A stretch of DNA of 64,000 nucleotides, from assembly GCF_020524285.1 (NCBI RefSeq), contig NZ_JAIVKX010000015.1, forward strand, positions 1 to 64,000, in the 5' to 3' direction. A model generated the notes under the pieces. It was not told the origin of the DNA and did no database searches. It saw nothing but the letters and a program-made list of their open reading frames with translations. The DNA is from Alloyangia pacifica (GTDB taxonomy: Bacteria > Pseudomonadota > Alphaproteobacteria > Rhodobacterales > Rhodobacteraceae). The translations under genes and the position numbers were made by a program. This document shows positions 1 through 8,344 of the stretch, piece by piece (the stretch's first letter is position 1; every line of letters begins with the position of its first letter).

Positions 1-147
1 ACCGAATCCGACGTCGCACGCCATGCGAAATTGATCTTCCTGCAGGCCGGCGCGAGCCATGCCATGCCGCCGCCCAACGCCATCCAGATGGACGACGCGG
101 CACGCCGCGAGATCGTGCAATGGTACCGCGCCGCGACAAAGGGCTGA
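1..147 (+). CDS. C-terminal end of a cytochrome-c-domain protein, possibly urate hydroxylase PuuD (5' part outside window)
   Basis: The first 48 codons are open in frame 1 and end at a TGA at 145-147. The peptide contains SHAMPPPN followed by a helix ending in QWYRAATKG. An AMPP/MPP Met-ligand loop with a short terminal helix is typical of class I cytochrome c domains, including the one closing membrane-bound PuuD-type urate oxidases. A 5-hydroxyisourate hydrolase gene, the next step in urate breakdown, lies 36 kb away, which fits but does not prove the call. Only the tail is visible, so another cytochrome-c-tailed enzyme is possible. Confidence 0.45.
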   Translation, partial: TESDVARHAKLIFLQAGASHAMPPPNAIQMDDAARREIVQWYRAATKG

Positions 148-208
148 GGACATGGGGGGGAGCGGAAGCCGGCCCTGACCTGAGGGAGAAGCCAGGGCCT
201 GCCCCGCT

Positions 209-691
209 TCAGTGCAGCGCCTGTCGCTCCACCGAAGGTCGTAGCGGTGCAGAGGGCAGCGCCGCGCAAAGATCTCCCATCGCCGCAAGCAGCCCTTCCG
301 TCGGATTGCCTTCGCAGAGCAGCATGGCATGGGCCTCGGCGTCCGCCATGCGGCCCCGGCGCACCGCACGGAAGCTGTTGAGAAAGAGCCGCTCGTGCCC
401 GCAGAGCCGAGACGCGCAGCCGGGGCAGTCCGGGTTGGAGAAATGGAACGGGTTGTGTCGCGACTGGCGCATTGCCTGCACCGCGCAGACCACCCTGGGC
501 CCCGTCTCGCGACCCATCACCTGCTCGGCGCCGGAGATGGCGCGCACCCATCCCTCGCCCCCCGGGTGCGCGAAGGACTGGAAGAAATAGCGCGCGATCA
601 TCAGCACCACCAGGTCGCTCTGCCCGAGCCCGGTGAGATCCGACTGCCCCACCGGCCCCCTGCCGCAGCGGTCGTGTTCTGCGCCGCTCAT
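209..691 (-). CDS. hypothetical protein with conserved-looking Cys cluster
   Basis: A 160-residue protein I cannot name. Its most protein-like part is the C-terminal half, where NPDCPGCASRLCGHERLF contains Cys-x2-Cys, a third Cys four residues later and an adjacent His, a spacing that could bind a metal or cluster. A negatively charged, Ala/Leu-rich tail with two further Cys (LLCEGN and DLCAALP) follows. The overlapping plus-strand frames give low-complexity Arg/Pro translations, so the minus strand is preferred. No signal peptide or membrane segment is evident. It lies between the cytochrome fragment and the formate dehydrogenase accessory genes. Confidence 0.5.
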   Translation of the reverse strand: MSGAEHDRCGRGPVGQSDLTGLGQSDLVVLMIARYFFQSFAHPGGEGWVRAISGAEQVMGRETGPRVVCAVQAMRQSRHNPFHFSNPDCPGCASRLCGHERLFLNSFRAVRRGRMADAEAHAMLLCEGNPTEGLLAAMGDLCAALPSAPLRPSVERQALH

Positions 692-980
692 GCCCGGCCC
701 CCTGCGTCGTCGCCCGTGTAAATCCGTGCCATGTGGTCTCCTTTGCCCGAAAACCTGTCCCGCCTTCGTCTATGGAAATGGATCGCTCTGGCTGGCACGT
801 CGCTGGCCGCATGTCTTTCATGACAAAATTAGTCGGAATAATCAAGCGGCGCTTTCAGGTGCCGATCGCGCTGTGATCACGGCATTGTCATGACGCCCGT
901 GCATGCCGGGATCTCCGATTTGTCGGTGGTCTGACAGGCCGCGCATCTCTATCTCACCGCCGGTACAGAAAGGATGACCC

Positions 981-1445
981 ATGGCGACCGCAGAGGCAGT
1001 GCTGACAACCGTATCGACCGAAGGCTCCGTCCATCGGGCGGCGGCGCTGCTCTATGGCCATTGGAAACGCCTGAGCGCCGCGGCGGTCCGCAGCCGGTTC
1101 CACAGCCGCGTCGGCGACGAATGGCTGAAACGCCGCGCCGAGTCGTGCCGCCCGGACCTCGTGCTGGGGCTGGAGTCCGAAGGCGACACCCGCGCGGTGC
1201 TCGAGGTCTACCGCGTCGGCCGGACCCATGCCGAGATCGCGCTGTCGGTCGAGGATGCCTACCAGGGGCGCGGTTACGGCCGGCAGCTCTTCTCCGCCGC
1301 GCTGGGGCATGCTCGCGACATGGGAATCGACACCGTCGAGGCCACCTTCTCCCACGACAACCGCGCCATGCTGCAGATCGCGCTCGGCGCCGGCGCCCGG
1401 ATCATCGCCGAAAGCGGCAACCGCTGCGCGACGATCTGGCTCTGA
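981..1445 (+). CDS. GNAT-family N-acetyltransferase
   Basis: A 154-residue single-domain protein of the acetyl-CoA-dependent GNAT fold. The pyrophosphate-binding motif A is clear near residues 94-102 (QGRGYGRQLF, matching Q/RxxGxG/A), preceded by the usual beta-strand (AEIALSVED) and followed by a helix and the NRAMLQIALGAGA segment of motif B. The ATG has an AAAGGATG Shine-Dalgarno just upstream. It ends five bases before the stop of the convergent DUF2478 gene. The substrate cannot be deduced. Proximity to formate dehydrogenase genes may be incidental. Confidence 0.85.
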   Translation: MATAEAVLTTVSTEGSVHRAAALLYGHWKRLSAAAVRSRFHSRVGDEWLKRRAESCRPDLVLGLESEGDTRAVLEVYRVGRTHAEIALSVEDAYQGRGYGRQLFSAALGHARDMGIDTVEATFSHDNRAMLQIALGAGARIIAESGNRCATIWL

Positions 1446-1449
1446 GTTT

Positions 1450-1965
1450 CTAGGCCGCCTGCGCCTCGCGGATCCGGGCACGGCACCACTCGGTGACGGC
1501 TTCGGCATCGGTGGGCAGCGGCTCGGCCAGGTCCTCGGCGAAGGCGAGGAAGGCGTCCATATTGCCCGCATTGACCGCCACCAGCACCGGCACGCCCGAG
1601 GAGAGCGCCTCGCCGATCACCGGGCGGAAGCCGCGGCCATCGACCTCCTGCTTGCCGAACTTGTTGACCAGCAGCAGCGCCGCGCCTTTCGCGAGCCCGG
1701 CACTCACCAGCCCCACGACCCTCTCGAGCCCCTGCGGGTCGAGCCGGCAGCCGCGCGACAGCGCGCCGAGATCCTGGCTGATGCGCACCACCTCGGTGCC
1801 GCTCAGCACCTGCAGGTCCATGTGGCACTTGCTGGCCGGGCCGGTCTCGATGTTGTGCTGCACGGCACCGGCCAGCGGCAGGCCCTCGGCGCGCAGCCGG
1901 TCGGCGACCTCGCGCATCAGGCGATCCACTTCACCGCGACCCAGACCCGTTACATAGCCAAGCAT
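1450..1965 (-). CDS. DUF2478 family protein, molybdenum-metabolism-associated
   Basis: A 171-residue protein starting MLGYVTGLGRGEVDRLM. The sequence resembles the DUF2478 family, small NTPase-like proteins usually encoded next to molybdate transport or cofactor genes; recognisable blocks are SKCHMDLQVL, ISQDLGALSRGCRLD and LLLVNKFGKQE (an NKxG-like element). I chose the ATG at 1965 over the one 27 bases upstream because an AAGGGGAC ribosome-binding sequence sits directly before it. It is divergent from fdhD, about 80 bp apart, so both may share a control region. The biochemical function is unknown. Confidence 0.75.
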   Translation of the reverse strand: MLGYVTGLGRGEVDRLMREVADRLRAEGLPLAGAVQHNIETGPASKCHMDLQVLSGTEVVRISQDLGALSRGCRLDPQGLERVVGLVSAGLAKGAALLLVNKFGKQEVDGRGFRPVIGEALSSGVPVLVAVNAGNMDAFLAFAEDLAEPLPTDAEAVTEWCRARIREAQAA

Positions 1966-2043
1966 GCTCGTCCCCTTGAAACTCCGCGGCACAGGTTACA
2001 AGATGCCCAACGCGCAGGCCAGAGGAGGCGCAAGATCATCCGC

Positions 2044-2919
2044 ATGCCCGAATTTCCCCTGCTCCCCAACCCCACCGACCCGCGCCTGACCCGGCGCATC
2101 TCGGGCACCGACCAGACCGGTGCCGAGACCGAGATCTCGGTGGTCGAGGAGCGCCCGCTCACCATCTATCTCAACCGTCAGGAAATCGTCACCGCGATGA
2201 CCATCGGCGACTATCCCGAATATCTTGCGCTGGGATTCCTGCGCAATCAGGGGATGCTGCGCGCCGATGATGTGGTGACCGGCGTCGACTACGACGACGA
2301 GATCGAGACCGTCGTGGTGCGCACGGAGCGCGAGACCTCCTACGAGGAAAAGGTGCAGAAGAAGACCCGCACCTCCGGCTGCGCCGTCGGCACCGTCTTC
2401 GGCGATATGATGGAAGGGCTGGAGGGGCTGACCCTGCCGCAGGCGGAGGTCCGCACGTCGTGGCTCTATGCCTTGGCGAAAGAGATCAACACCACCCCCT
2501 CGCTCTATCTCGAGGCCGGGGCGATCCATGGCACGGTGCTGTGCCAGCAGGACAAGCCCTTGGTCTACATGGAGGATGTCGGACGGCACAACGCGGTCGA
2601 CAAGATCTCGGGCTTCATGTTCCGCCACGGGCTGAGCGCCGAGGACAAGATCCTCTACACCACCGGACGGCTGACCTCGGAGATGGTCATCAAGACCGCG
2701 CTGATGGGCATACCGGTGCTGGCCTCGCGCTCGGGCTTCACCGCATGGGGGGTCGAGATCGCCCGGCAAGTCGGTCTGACGCTGATCGGCCGGATGCGCG
2801 GGCAGCGCTTCGTCTGCCTGTCGGGCGAGGAGCGGCTGGTGCGCGACGTCGATCCGTCGTCCGTCCCCGAAGAAGACCGCAAGTCCCGCCGGAAGTCTGC
2901 AGACGAGGCCGCCAAATGA
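2044..2919 (+). CDS. fdhD: FdhD/FdsC formate dehydrogenase sulfurtransferase accessory protein
   Basis: A 291-residue protein required to sulfurate the bis-MGD cofactor before it is inserted into formate dehydrogenase. Family landmarks are GDYPEYLALGFLRNQG near 60-75, TSGCAVGTVFGD near 111-122, VYMEDVGRHNAVDKI near 178-192, and the RLTSEMVIKTA and ASRSGFTAWGVEIA stretches. Escherichia coli FdhD uses a Cys-x-x-Cys pair; here the motif is Cys113-Ala-Val-Gly, so only the first Cys is present. A GAGGAGG motif lies about 15 bases upstream of the chosen ATG. The stop overlaps the mobA start (ATGA), the first of three such couplings in this cofactor operon. Confidence 0.93.
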   Translation: MPEFPLLPNPTDPRLTRRISGTDQTGAETEISVVEERPLTIYLNRQEIVTAMTIGDYPEYLALGFLRNQGMLRADDVVTGVDYDDEIETVVVRTERETSYEEKVQKKTRTSGCAVGTVFGDMMEGLEGLTLPQAEVRTSWLYALAKEINTTPSLYLEAGAIHGTVLCQQDKPLVYMEDVGRHNAVDKISGFMFRHGLSAEDKILYTTGRLTSEMVIKTALMGIPVLASRSGFTAWGVEIARQVGLTLIGRMRGQRFVCLSGEERLVRDVDPSSVPEEDRKSRRKSADEAAK

Positions 2920-3566
2920 GCCGCCCGCTGCAACAGCCGCTGGGGGTGATCCTCGCGGGCGGCCTCGCCACGCGTATGGGTGGCGGCGACAAGGGGCTTC
3001 TGGAGATCGGCGGCGAGCCCCTTCTCCAGCGCGTGATTGACCGGATCGAGCCACAGGTGGGCGGGCTGGCGCTCAATGCCAACGGCGATGCGGTCCGCTT
3101 CGTCCGCTACCGCCTGCCGGTGCTGCCCGACACGATCCCCGGGTTCCCCGGCCCGCTGGCCGGCGTTCTGGCCGGGCTCGACTGGGCCGCCGAACAGGGG
3201 GCCGACAGCATCGTCACGGTGGCCGCCGACACGCCCTTCTTCCCCTGCGATCTGGTGCCGCGTCTGCTGCTTGCCGCCGAAGACGCGCCACACCTGCTGG
3301 CGCTGGCCTGCACGCCGCGCTCCGGTGACGAGGCGCTGAAATCCGGCGGCGGCAAGAAGATCAACCGGCACCCGACCTTCGGCCTCTGGCCGGTTTCGCT
3401 GCGAGACGACCTGCGCGCGGCGCTCGAGGGCGGGCTGCGCAAGGTGGTGCTCTGGACCGACCAGCACGGCGCGGGCGAGGCGCTCTTCCCCGCCGAGCCC
3501 TTCGATCCCTTCTTCAACGTCAACACGCCCGAGGACCTGGCGCGGGCGCAGGCGCTCGCGTCATGA
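2916..3566 (+). CDS. mobA: molybdenum cofactor guanylyltransferase MobA
   Basis: A 216-residue cytoplasmic enzyme that transfers GMP from GTP to molybdopterin to give the MGD cofactor used by DMSO-reductase-family enzymes such as formate dehydrogenase. The N-terminus carries the nucleotide-binding signature LAGGLATRMGGGDKGLLEIGG (described here as LAGG-x3-RMGG-x-DK, residues about 12-25). VAADTPFFP near 104-112 supplies the metal-binding Asp, and FFNVNTPEDL lies near the C-terminus, both as in the family. Length is typical. Its ATG overlaps the fdhD stop and its own stop overlaps the mobB start. Confidence 0.94.
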   Translation: MSRPLQQPLGVILAGGLATRMGGGDKGLLEIGGEPLLQRVIDRIEPQVGGLALNANGDAVRFVRYRLPVLPDTIPGFPGPLAGVLAGLDWAAEQGADSIVTVAADTPFFPCDLVPRLLLAAEDAPHLLALACTPRSGDEALKSGGGKKINRHPTFGLWPVSLRDDLRAALEGGLRKVVLWTDQHGAGEALFPAEPFDPFFNVNTPEDLARAQALAS

Positions 3567-4054
3567 AGATCTACGGCGTCACCGGCAGCAAGAACTGCGG
3601 CAAGACCGGGCTGATGGAGCGGCTGGTGGCGGAGGTGTGCGCCCGCGGCCTGTCCGTCTCCACGCTCAAGCACGCCCATCACAGCACCGACGTCGACCAG
3701 CCCGGCCGCGACAGCTACCGCCATCGGCAGGCCGGCGCGCAGGAAGTGCTGCTCGCCTCGCCGCACCGCTGGGCGCTGATGCACGAATTGCGGGACGCCC
3801 CCGAGCCGCCGCTCTCCGAGTTGCTGACGAAGCTCTCCCCGGTCGATCTGGTGCTGATCGAGGGCTACAAGGCCGCCCCGCATCCGAAGATCGAGGCGCA
3901 TCGGGCCGAGACCGGCAAACCGCTGCTCTCCCCCGCGAATTCCAGCATCCGCGCGGTGGCCGCCGACAGCGCGGTGGAGACCGCCCTGCCCCGCTTTGAC
4001 CTCGACGACACCAAGGCCATCGCCGATTTCATCCTGCGCGAGGTGGGGCTTTGA
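3563..4054 (+). CDS. mobB: molybdopterin-guanine dinucleotide biosynthesis protein MobB
   Basis: A 163-residue GTP-binding protein that assists MobA. It opens with a Walker A loop in GVTGSKNCGKTGLMERL (residues 5-21) and has STLKHAHHSTDVDQPGRDS near 35-53 and LVLIEGYKAAPHPKIE near 95-110, the characteristic MobB blocks. Start and stop overlap the neighbours by four bases (ATGA, TTGA), indicating translational coupling within fdhD-mobA-mobB-moeA. It is likely co-expressed to supply the two formate dehydrogenases nearby. Confidence 0.93.
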   Translation: MKIYGVTGSKNCGKTGLMERLVAEVCARGLSVSTLKHAHHSTDVDQPGRDSYRHRQAGAQEVLLASPHRWALMHELRDAPEPPLSELLTKLSPVDLVLIEGYKAAPHPKIEAHRAETGKPLLSPANSSIRAVAADSAVETALPRFDLDDTKAIADFILREVGL

Positions 4055-6222
4055 GCTTCGACACCTTTGTCGTCGTGGACTGGTCGGGGGCCTCGAAACC
4101 CTCACCGGTGAAACCGTCGAAGGATGCGATCTGGATCGGCCTCGCCCGCGAAGGGACCGTCGAGACCAGCTACCACCGCACCCGCGAGGCGGCGACCGAC
4201 ACGCTCGCCGCGCTCTTCGACGCCGAGCGCGATGCCGGACGGCGGGTGCTGGCGGGGTTCGACTTCCCCTTTGCCTACCCGGCGGGCTTCGCCGAGGCGC
4301 TCACCGGCACCTCCGACCCGCTGCGGCTCTGGCAGGCGCTGGCGCAGCGCATCGAGGACGCGCCGGACAATGCCAACAACCGCTTCCACGTCGCTGTTGA
4401 TCTGAACGACCTCTTCCCCGGGATCGGGCCCTTCTGGGGCTGCCCCGAGACCTTCGGCGATGCCCGCCTGCCGACCAAGGGCACGCGGCGGCACGGCCAC
4501 GGCATGCCCGAGCGGCGCCGCTGCGATGCCACCCCCGGCGCACAGCCGGTGTGGAAGCTCTACACCACCGGCTCGGTCGGCTCGCAGGCGCTGCTCGGCA
4601 TCCCCCGGCTGCAGGCGTTGCGCGACAGGTTCGGCGATGACATCGCGGTGCGCCCCTTCGAGCGCCGCGAGGCACCGATCACGCTGGTGGAACTCTTTCC
4701 ATCGTTGATCGCCAAGACCGTGGCCGAACTCGCAGAACAGGATGAGATCAAGGACCGCGCGCAGGTGCGTATTCTGGCCGGGGCACTGCGCGAACTCGAC
4801 CCGCAACAGCTTGACGCCATGAGCCGCGAAGGCGATGCCAAGGAAGGCTGGATTCTCGGCCTCGGCCACGAGGACGCGCTGATCGCAGCCGCCCGTCGCG
4901 CCTTTACACAGCCCAGCGAGCCCACCATGCCGTCTGACACCACGCCCCCTGCGACCGACATGCTGCCCCCGCGCCTGCGCGACGACTGTTTCGCCATGCC
5001 GCAGGGGGTTGCCTGGGTGCCCGTCGACGAGGCTCTGTCCAAGCTGCGCGAGGCGCTCAGCCCGGTGACCGGAACCACCACCATCGCCACCGCCCGCGCC
5101 GCGGGCCGCGTGCTGGCCGCCGATGTGGCCGCCAAACGCTCCAACCCGCCGATGCCGAACTCCGCCGTCGATGGCTACGGCTTTGCCCATGCCGCCACCG
5201 GCAGCGGCGTGCAACGCCTGCCGCTGGTCGCCGGCCGCGCCGCCGCGGGCCAGCCCTATCCCCACGCCGTGCCCGCCGGCCATGCCATCCGCATCCTCAC
5301 CGGGGCGATCCTGCCCGAGGGCGTCGATACGGTGGTGCTGGAGGAGGACACCAACACCGACGGCACCACCATGGTCTTCGACGGGCCGATCAAGCCGCGC
5401 GCCAACACCCGCAAGGACGGCGAGGACGTGGCCGCCGGTGCGCCCGCCCTCTCCAGGGGCCACCGCCTGCGCGCGCCCGATCTGGCGCTAGCCTCGGCGC
5501 TCGGCATCGCCGAGCTGCCGGTGCACCGCCCGCTGCGCGTCGGGGTGCTCTCAACCGGCGACGAGATCATCGCCTCGCCCGACCTGCCCGCCGCGCCGCA
5601 TCAGATCTGGGACGCCAACCGCCCCATGCTGCTGTCGCTGGCGCAGGGCTGGCACTACGAGCCGGTCGACCTCGGCCACGTGCGGGACGACGCCGATGAG
5701 ATCGCGCAGCGCCTGCACGAAGGGGCGCGCGAGGCCGATGTCATCCTCACCTCGGGCGGCGCCTCGGCGGGGGACGAGGACCATGTCTCGGCCCTGTTGC
5801 GCGCCCGCGGTAGCCTCTCGAGCTGGCGCATCGCGCTGAAGCCGGGCCGCCCTCTGGCCCTGGCCATGTGGGAGGGCGTGCCGGTCTTCGGCCTGCCGGG
5901 CAACCCAGTGGCGGCACTGGTTTGCGCGCTGGTCTTCGCGCGGCCCGCGCTGTCGCTGCTCTCGGGCGCGGGCTGGAGCGAGCCGCAGGGGTTCACCGTT
6001 CCCGCCGCCTTCGCGAAGCGCAAGAAGCCGGGGCGGCGCGAGTACCTGCGGGCCCGCCTGAACGCGGCAGGGGCGGCGGAGGTCTTCGGCTCCGAAGGCT
6101 CGGGGCGGATCAGCGGGCTGTCCTGGGCGGACGGGCTGGTGGAGCTGCCGGACGGGGCGCTGGAGGTCACCCCGGGCACGCCGGTGCGCTACATCCCCTA
6201 CGCCTCCTTCGGGCTGGCCTGA
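4051..6222 (+). CDS. moeA: fusion protein: RNase H-fold/DUF429-like domain plus molybdopterin molybdotransferase MoeA
   Basis: A 723-residue protein starting at a TTG that overlaps the mobB stop. Residues about 308-723 are MoeA, which inserts the metal oxyanion into molybdopterin: MPNSAVDGYGFA, LTGAILPEGVDTVV, VGVLSTGDEI, LTSGGASAGDEDHV and GLPGNPVAALVC are all present. Residues about 1-285 form a separate domain with spaced acidic residues (VVVDWSGAS, GFDFPFAYP, VELFPSL, GHEDALIAA) reminiscent of DUF429 predicted RNase H-like nucleases. The join near residue 290 is a Pro/Thr-rich linker with an in-frame ATG at 4927 that could allow a separate MoeA. The N-terminal domain's role is unknown. 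Confidence 0.88.
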   Translation: MSFDTFVVVDWSGASKPSPVKPSKDAIWIGLAREGTVETSYHRTREAATDTLAALFDAERDAGRRVLAGFDFPFAYPAGFAEALTGTSDPLRLWQALAQRIEDAPDNANNRFHVAVDLNDLFPGIGPFWGCPETFGDARLPTKGTRRHGHGMPERRRCDATPGAQPVWKLYTTGSVGSQALLGIPRLQALRDRFGDDIAVRPFERREAPITLVELFPSLIAKTVAELAEQDEIKDRAQVRILAGALRELDPQQLDAMSREGDAKEGWILGLGHEDALIAAARRAFTQPSEPTMPSDTTPPATDMLPPRLRDDCFAMPQGVAWVPVDEALSKLREALSPVTGTTTIATARAAGRVLAADVAAKRSNPPMPNSAVDGYGFAHAATGSGVQRLPLVAGRAAAGQPYPHAVPAGHAIRILTGAILPEGVDTVVLEEDTNTDGTTMVFDGPIKPRANTRKDGEDVAAGAPALSRGHRLRAPDLALASALGIAELPVHRPLRVGVLSTGDEIIASPDLPAAPHQIWDANRPMLLSLAQGWHYEPVDLGHVRDDADEIAQRLHEGAREADVILTSGGASAGDEDHVSALLRARGSLSSWRIALKPGRPLALAMWEGVPVFGLPGNPVAALVCALVFARPALSLLSGAGWSEPQGFTVPAAFAKRKKPGRREYLRARLNAAGAAEVFGSEGSGRISGLSWADGLVELPDGALEVTPGTPVRYIPYASFGLA

Positions 6223-6235
6223 GAAGAGCCGGACC

Positions 6236-6463
6236 TCAGCCCTTGCGGATCAGGTAGACCTGCGCCTCGCCCTCGTCGGCCGAGCCGATCAGCGCATGCC
6301 CGGCCTCGTTGCAGAAATGCGGCACGTCGATCACCGCCGCGGGGTCGGTGGCGACCACGCGCAATACCTCTCCAGAGCCCATGCCCTGCAGGCGCTTGCG
6401 CGCCTTGAGCACCGGAAGCGGGCAGAGCAGCCCGCGCGCATCGAGTTCCTGATCCCAAGTCAT
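6236..6463 (-). CDS. TusA-family sulfur carrier protein
   Basis: A 75-residue TusA/SirA-fold protein. The defining Cys-Pro-x-Pro motif appears in ARGLLCPLPVLKARK near the N-terminus, and the C-terminus has the usual strand-helix layout (VVATDPAAVIDVPHFC, AQVYLIRKG). TusA-like proteins carry persulfide sulfur for tRNA thiolation or for molybdenum enzyme maturation. Given fdhD upstream and a formate dehydrogenase operon divergently next door, it may help feed sulfur to FdhD; that is inference. I chose the ATG at 6463 because a GGAGAT ribosome site precedes it. The more upstream ATG adds a non-homologous tail. Confidence 0.88.
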   Translation of the reverse strand: MTWDQELDARGLLCPLPVLKARKRLQGMGSGEVLRVVATDPAAVIDVPHFCNEAGHALIGSADEGEAQVYLIRKG

Positions 6464-6545
6464 GCGATCTCCATAGCAGACGGCGGGCCGCTGTCCATCC
6501 ATGTGCTGCCATCTTTGATTGGAACTGCCTATCGACTGACGGCAC

Positions 6546-6568
6546 AGCGATATTGACCTGCAATCGCT
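6546..6568. promoter_or_regulatory. inverted repeat in the tusA / fdsB divergent promoter region
   Basis: AGCGAT at 6546-6551 is mirrored by ATCGCT at 6563-6568 with an 11-base spacer, 47 bases before the fdsB ATG and 83 bases from the tusA start. The arms are perfect but short. A dimeric regulator site controlling one or both genes is plausible; no regulator can be assigned. Confidence 0.4.
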
Positions 6569-6614
6569 TCAGCCCCCATCAACGGATACCCACCGATATG
6601 AAGGGAGGCATTCG

Positions 6615-8309
6615 ATGGCGCTGGATCAGCAGCAAGGGATCTGGAAATCCGGCCGCAAGGGCGGCAAGGGCCGCGCGACGCCCAAGGGACGCCAGCTCGA
6701 CGACCGCGCCTGGGAGGAGGTCAGGGCCCTGCTCGGCGACCGCCCGCGCCGCCGCGACCTGCTGATCGAATTCCTGCACCTGATCCAGGACCGCTATCAT
6801 CACCTTTCCGCCGCCCACCTGCGCGCACTGGCCGAGGAGATGCGGCTGTCGATGGCCGAGGTCTGGGAGGTCGCCACCTTCTACGCCCATTTCGACCCGG
6901 TGAAGGAGGGCGAGACCCCGCCGCCCGATCTGACCATCCGTGTCTGCGACTCGCTGTCCTGCGAGATGGCGGGCTCGGAGGCGCTGTTCGAGGCGCTCAC
7001 CGCCGGGCATGACCCGGCAAAGATCCGCGTGCTGCGCGCGCCCTGCATGGGACGCTGCGACACCGGCCCGACAGTCGAGATCGGCCATCTGCACGTCGAC
7101 CATGCCACCCCTGCGAAAATCCAGGCGGCGCTCGACACGGGCGACTTCGAGCCGGTGATCCCGGACTACGAAGACTTTGAGGCCTACCGCGCGGCCGGCG
7201 GCTACGCAAAGCTGCTGGCACTGCGCGAGGGCGGCGACTGGGAGAAGGTGCAGGAGGAGATCTTCGCCGCCGGGCTGCGCGGCATGGGCGGCGCCGGGTT
7301 CCCCTCGGGCAAGAAGTGGGGCTTCGTGCGCGCCAATCCCGGCCCGCGCTACCTCGCGGTCAACGGCGACGAGGGCGAGCCCGGCACCTTCAAGGACCGC
7401 TTCTACCTAGAGCGCACCCCGCACATGATGCTCGAGGGCATGCTGATCGCCGCCTGGGCGGTCGAGGCCGAGACCTGCTTCATCTACATGCGTGACGAGT
7501 ACCCGGCGATCCACCACATCCTGCACAAGGAGATCGCCGCGCTCGAAGCCGCGGGGATCGTCGAGCCCGGCTACATCGACCTGCGCCGCGGCGCCGGGGC
7601 CTATATCTGCGGCGAAGAGTCGGCGATGATCGAGTCGATCGAGGGCAAGCGCGGCATGCCCCGTCTGCGCCCGCCCTTCGTGGCGCAGGTTGGGATCTTC
7701 GACCGCCCGACGCTGGTGCACAACGTCGAGACCCTGCACTGGATCGGCCGCATCGCGCGCGAGGGTCACGCCATCAAGTCCGACGTCTCGCACAACGACC
7801 GCACGGGCATGCGCAGCTACTCGCTCTCGGGGCGCGTGGCCATTCCGGGCGTCTACGTGCTGCCCGCCGGCAGCACGATCAACGACCTCATCAAGGCCGC
7901 GGGCGGCATGGCCGAGGGGCACGTGTTCAAGGCCTACCAGCCGGGCGGACCCTCCTCGGGGCTGCTGCCCGCCTCGCTGGGCGACGTGGCGCTGGATTTC
8001 GACACGCTGCAGCCGCATGGCACCTTCATCGGCTCGGCCGCCGTGGTGGTGCTCTCGGACCAGGACAGCGCCCGCGGCGCCGCGCTCAACATGCTGAAGT
8101 TCTTCGAGAAGGAGAGCTGCGGCCAATGCACCCCCTGCCGCGTCGGCTGCGAGAAGGCGGTGAAGCTGATGCAGGCCGAGACATGGGACGGCGATCTGCT
8201 CGAGGATCTCTGCCAGGTGATGACCGACGCCTCGATCTGCGGCCTCGGACAGGCCGCGCCGAACCCGATCCGGCTGGTGATGAAGCACTTCCCCGAGGAG
8301 GTGAAATGA
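6615..8309 (+). CDS. fdsB: NAD-dependent formate dehydrogenase, fused gamma-beta (FdsG-FdsB) subunit
   Basis: A 564-residue electron-transfer and NAD-reducing subunit. Residues about 20-165 are the NuoE/FdsG-like thioredoxin-fold 2Fe-2S domain with Cys-x4-Cys (CDSLSC) and Cys-x3-Cys (CMGRC). Residues about 215-430 are NuoF/FdsB-like, with the FMN/NADH loops GMGGAGFPSGKKW, NGDEGEPGTFKDR and GAGAYICGEESA. The C-terminus has the 4Fe-4S ligands in ESCGQCTPCRVGC. In Rhodobacter capsulatus these are separate proteins; the fused layout matches the beta subunit of the tungsten FDH1 of Methylobacterium. An AAGGGAGG ribosome site precedes the ATG. The catalytic subunit follows after a hairpin. Confidence 0.94.
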   Translation: MALDQQQGIWKSGRKGGKGRATPKGRQLDDRAWEEVRALLGDRPRRRDLLIEFLHLIQDRYHHLSAAHLRALAEEMRLSMAEVWEVATFYAHFDPVKEGETPPPDLTIRVCDSLSCEMAGSEALFEALTAGHDPAKIRVLRAPCMGRCDTGPTVEIGHLHVDHATPAKIQAALDTGDFEPVIPDYEDFEAYRAAGGYAKLLALREGGDWEKVQEEIFAAGLRGMGGAGFPSGKKWGFVRANPGPRYLAVNGDEGEPGTFKDRFYLERTPHMMLEGMLIAAWAVEAETCFIYMRDEYPAIHHILHKEIAALEAAGIVEPGYIDLRRGAGAYICGEESAMIESIEGKRGMPRLRPPFVAQVGIFDRPTLVHNVETLHWIGRIAREGHAIKSDVSHNDRTGMRSYSLSGRVAIPGVYVLPAGSTINDLIKAAGGMAEGHVFKAYQPGGPSSGLLPASLGDVALDFDTLQPHGTFIGSAAVVVLSDQDSARGAALNMLKFFEKESCGQCTPCRVGCEKAVKLMQAETWDGDLLEDLCQVMTDASICGLGQAAPNPIRLVMKHFPEEVK

Positions 8310-8344
8310 TGCCCGCGAGCGCCTCCCCCTCTCCCGCCCGCGGG

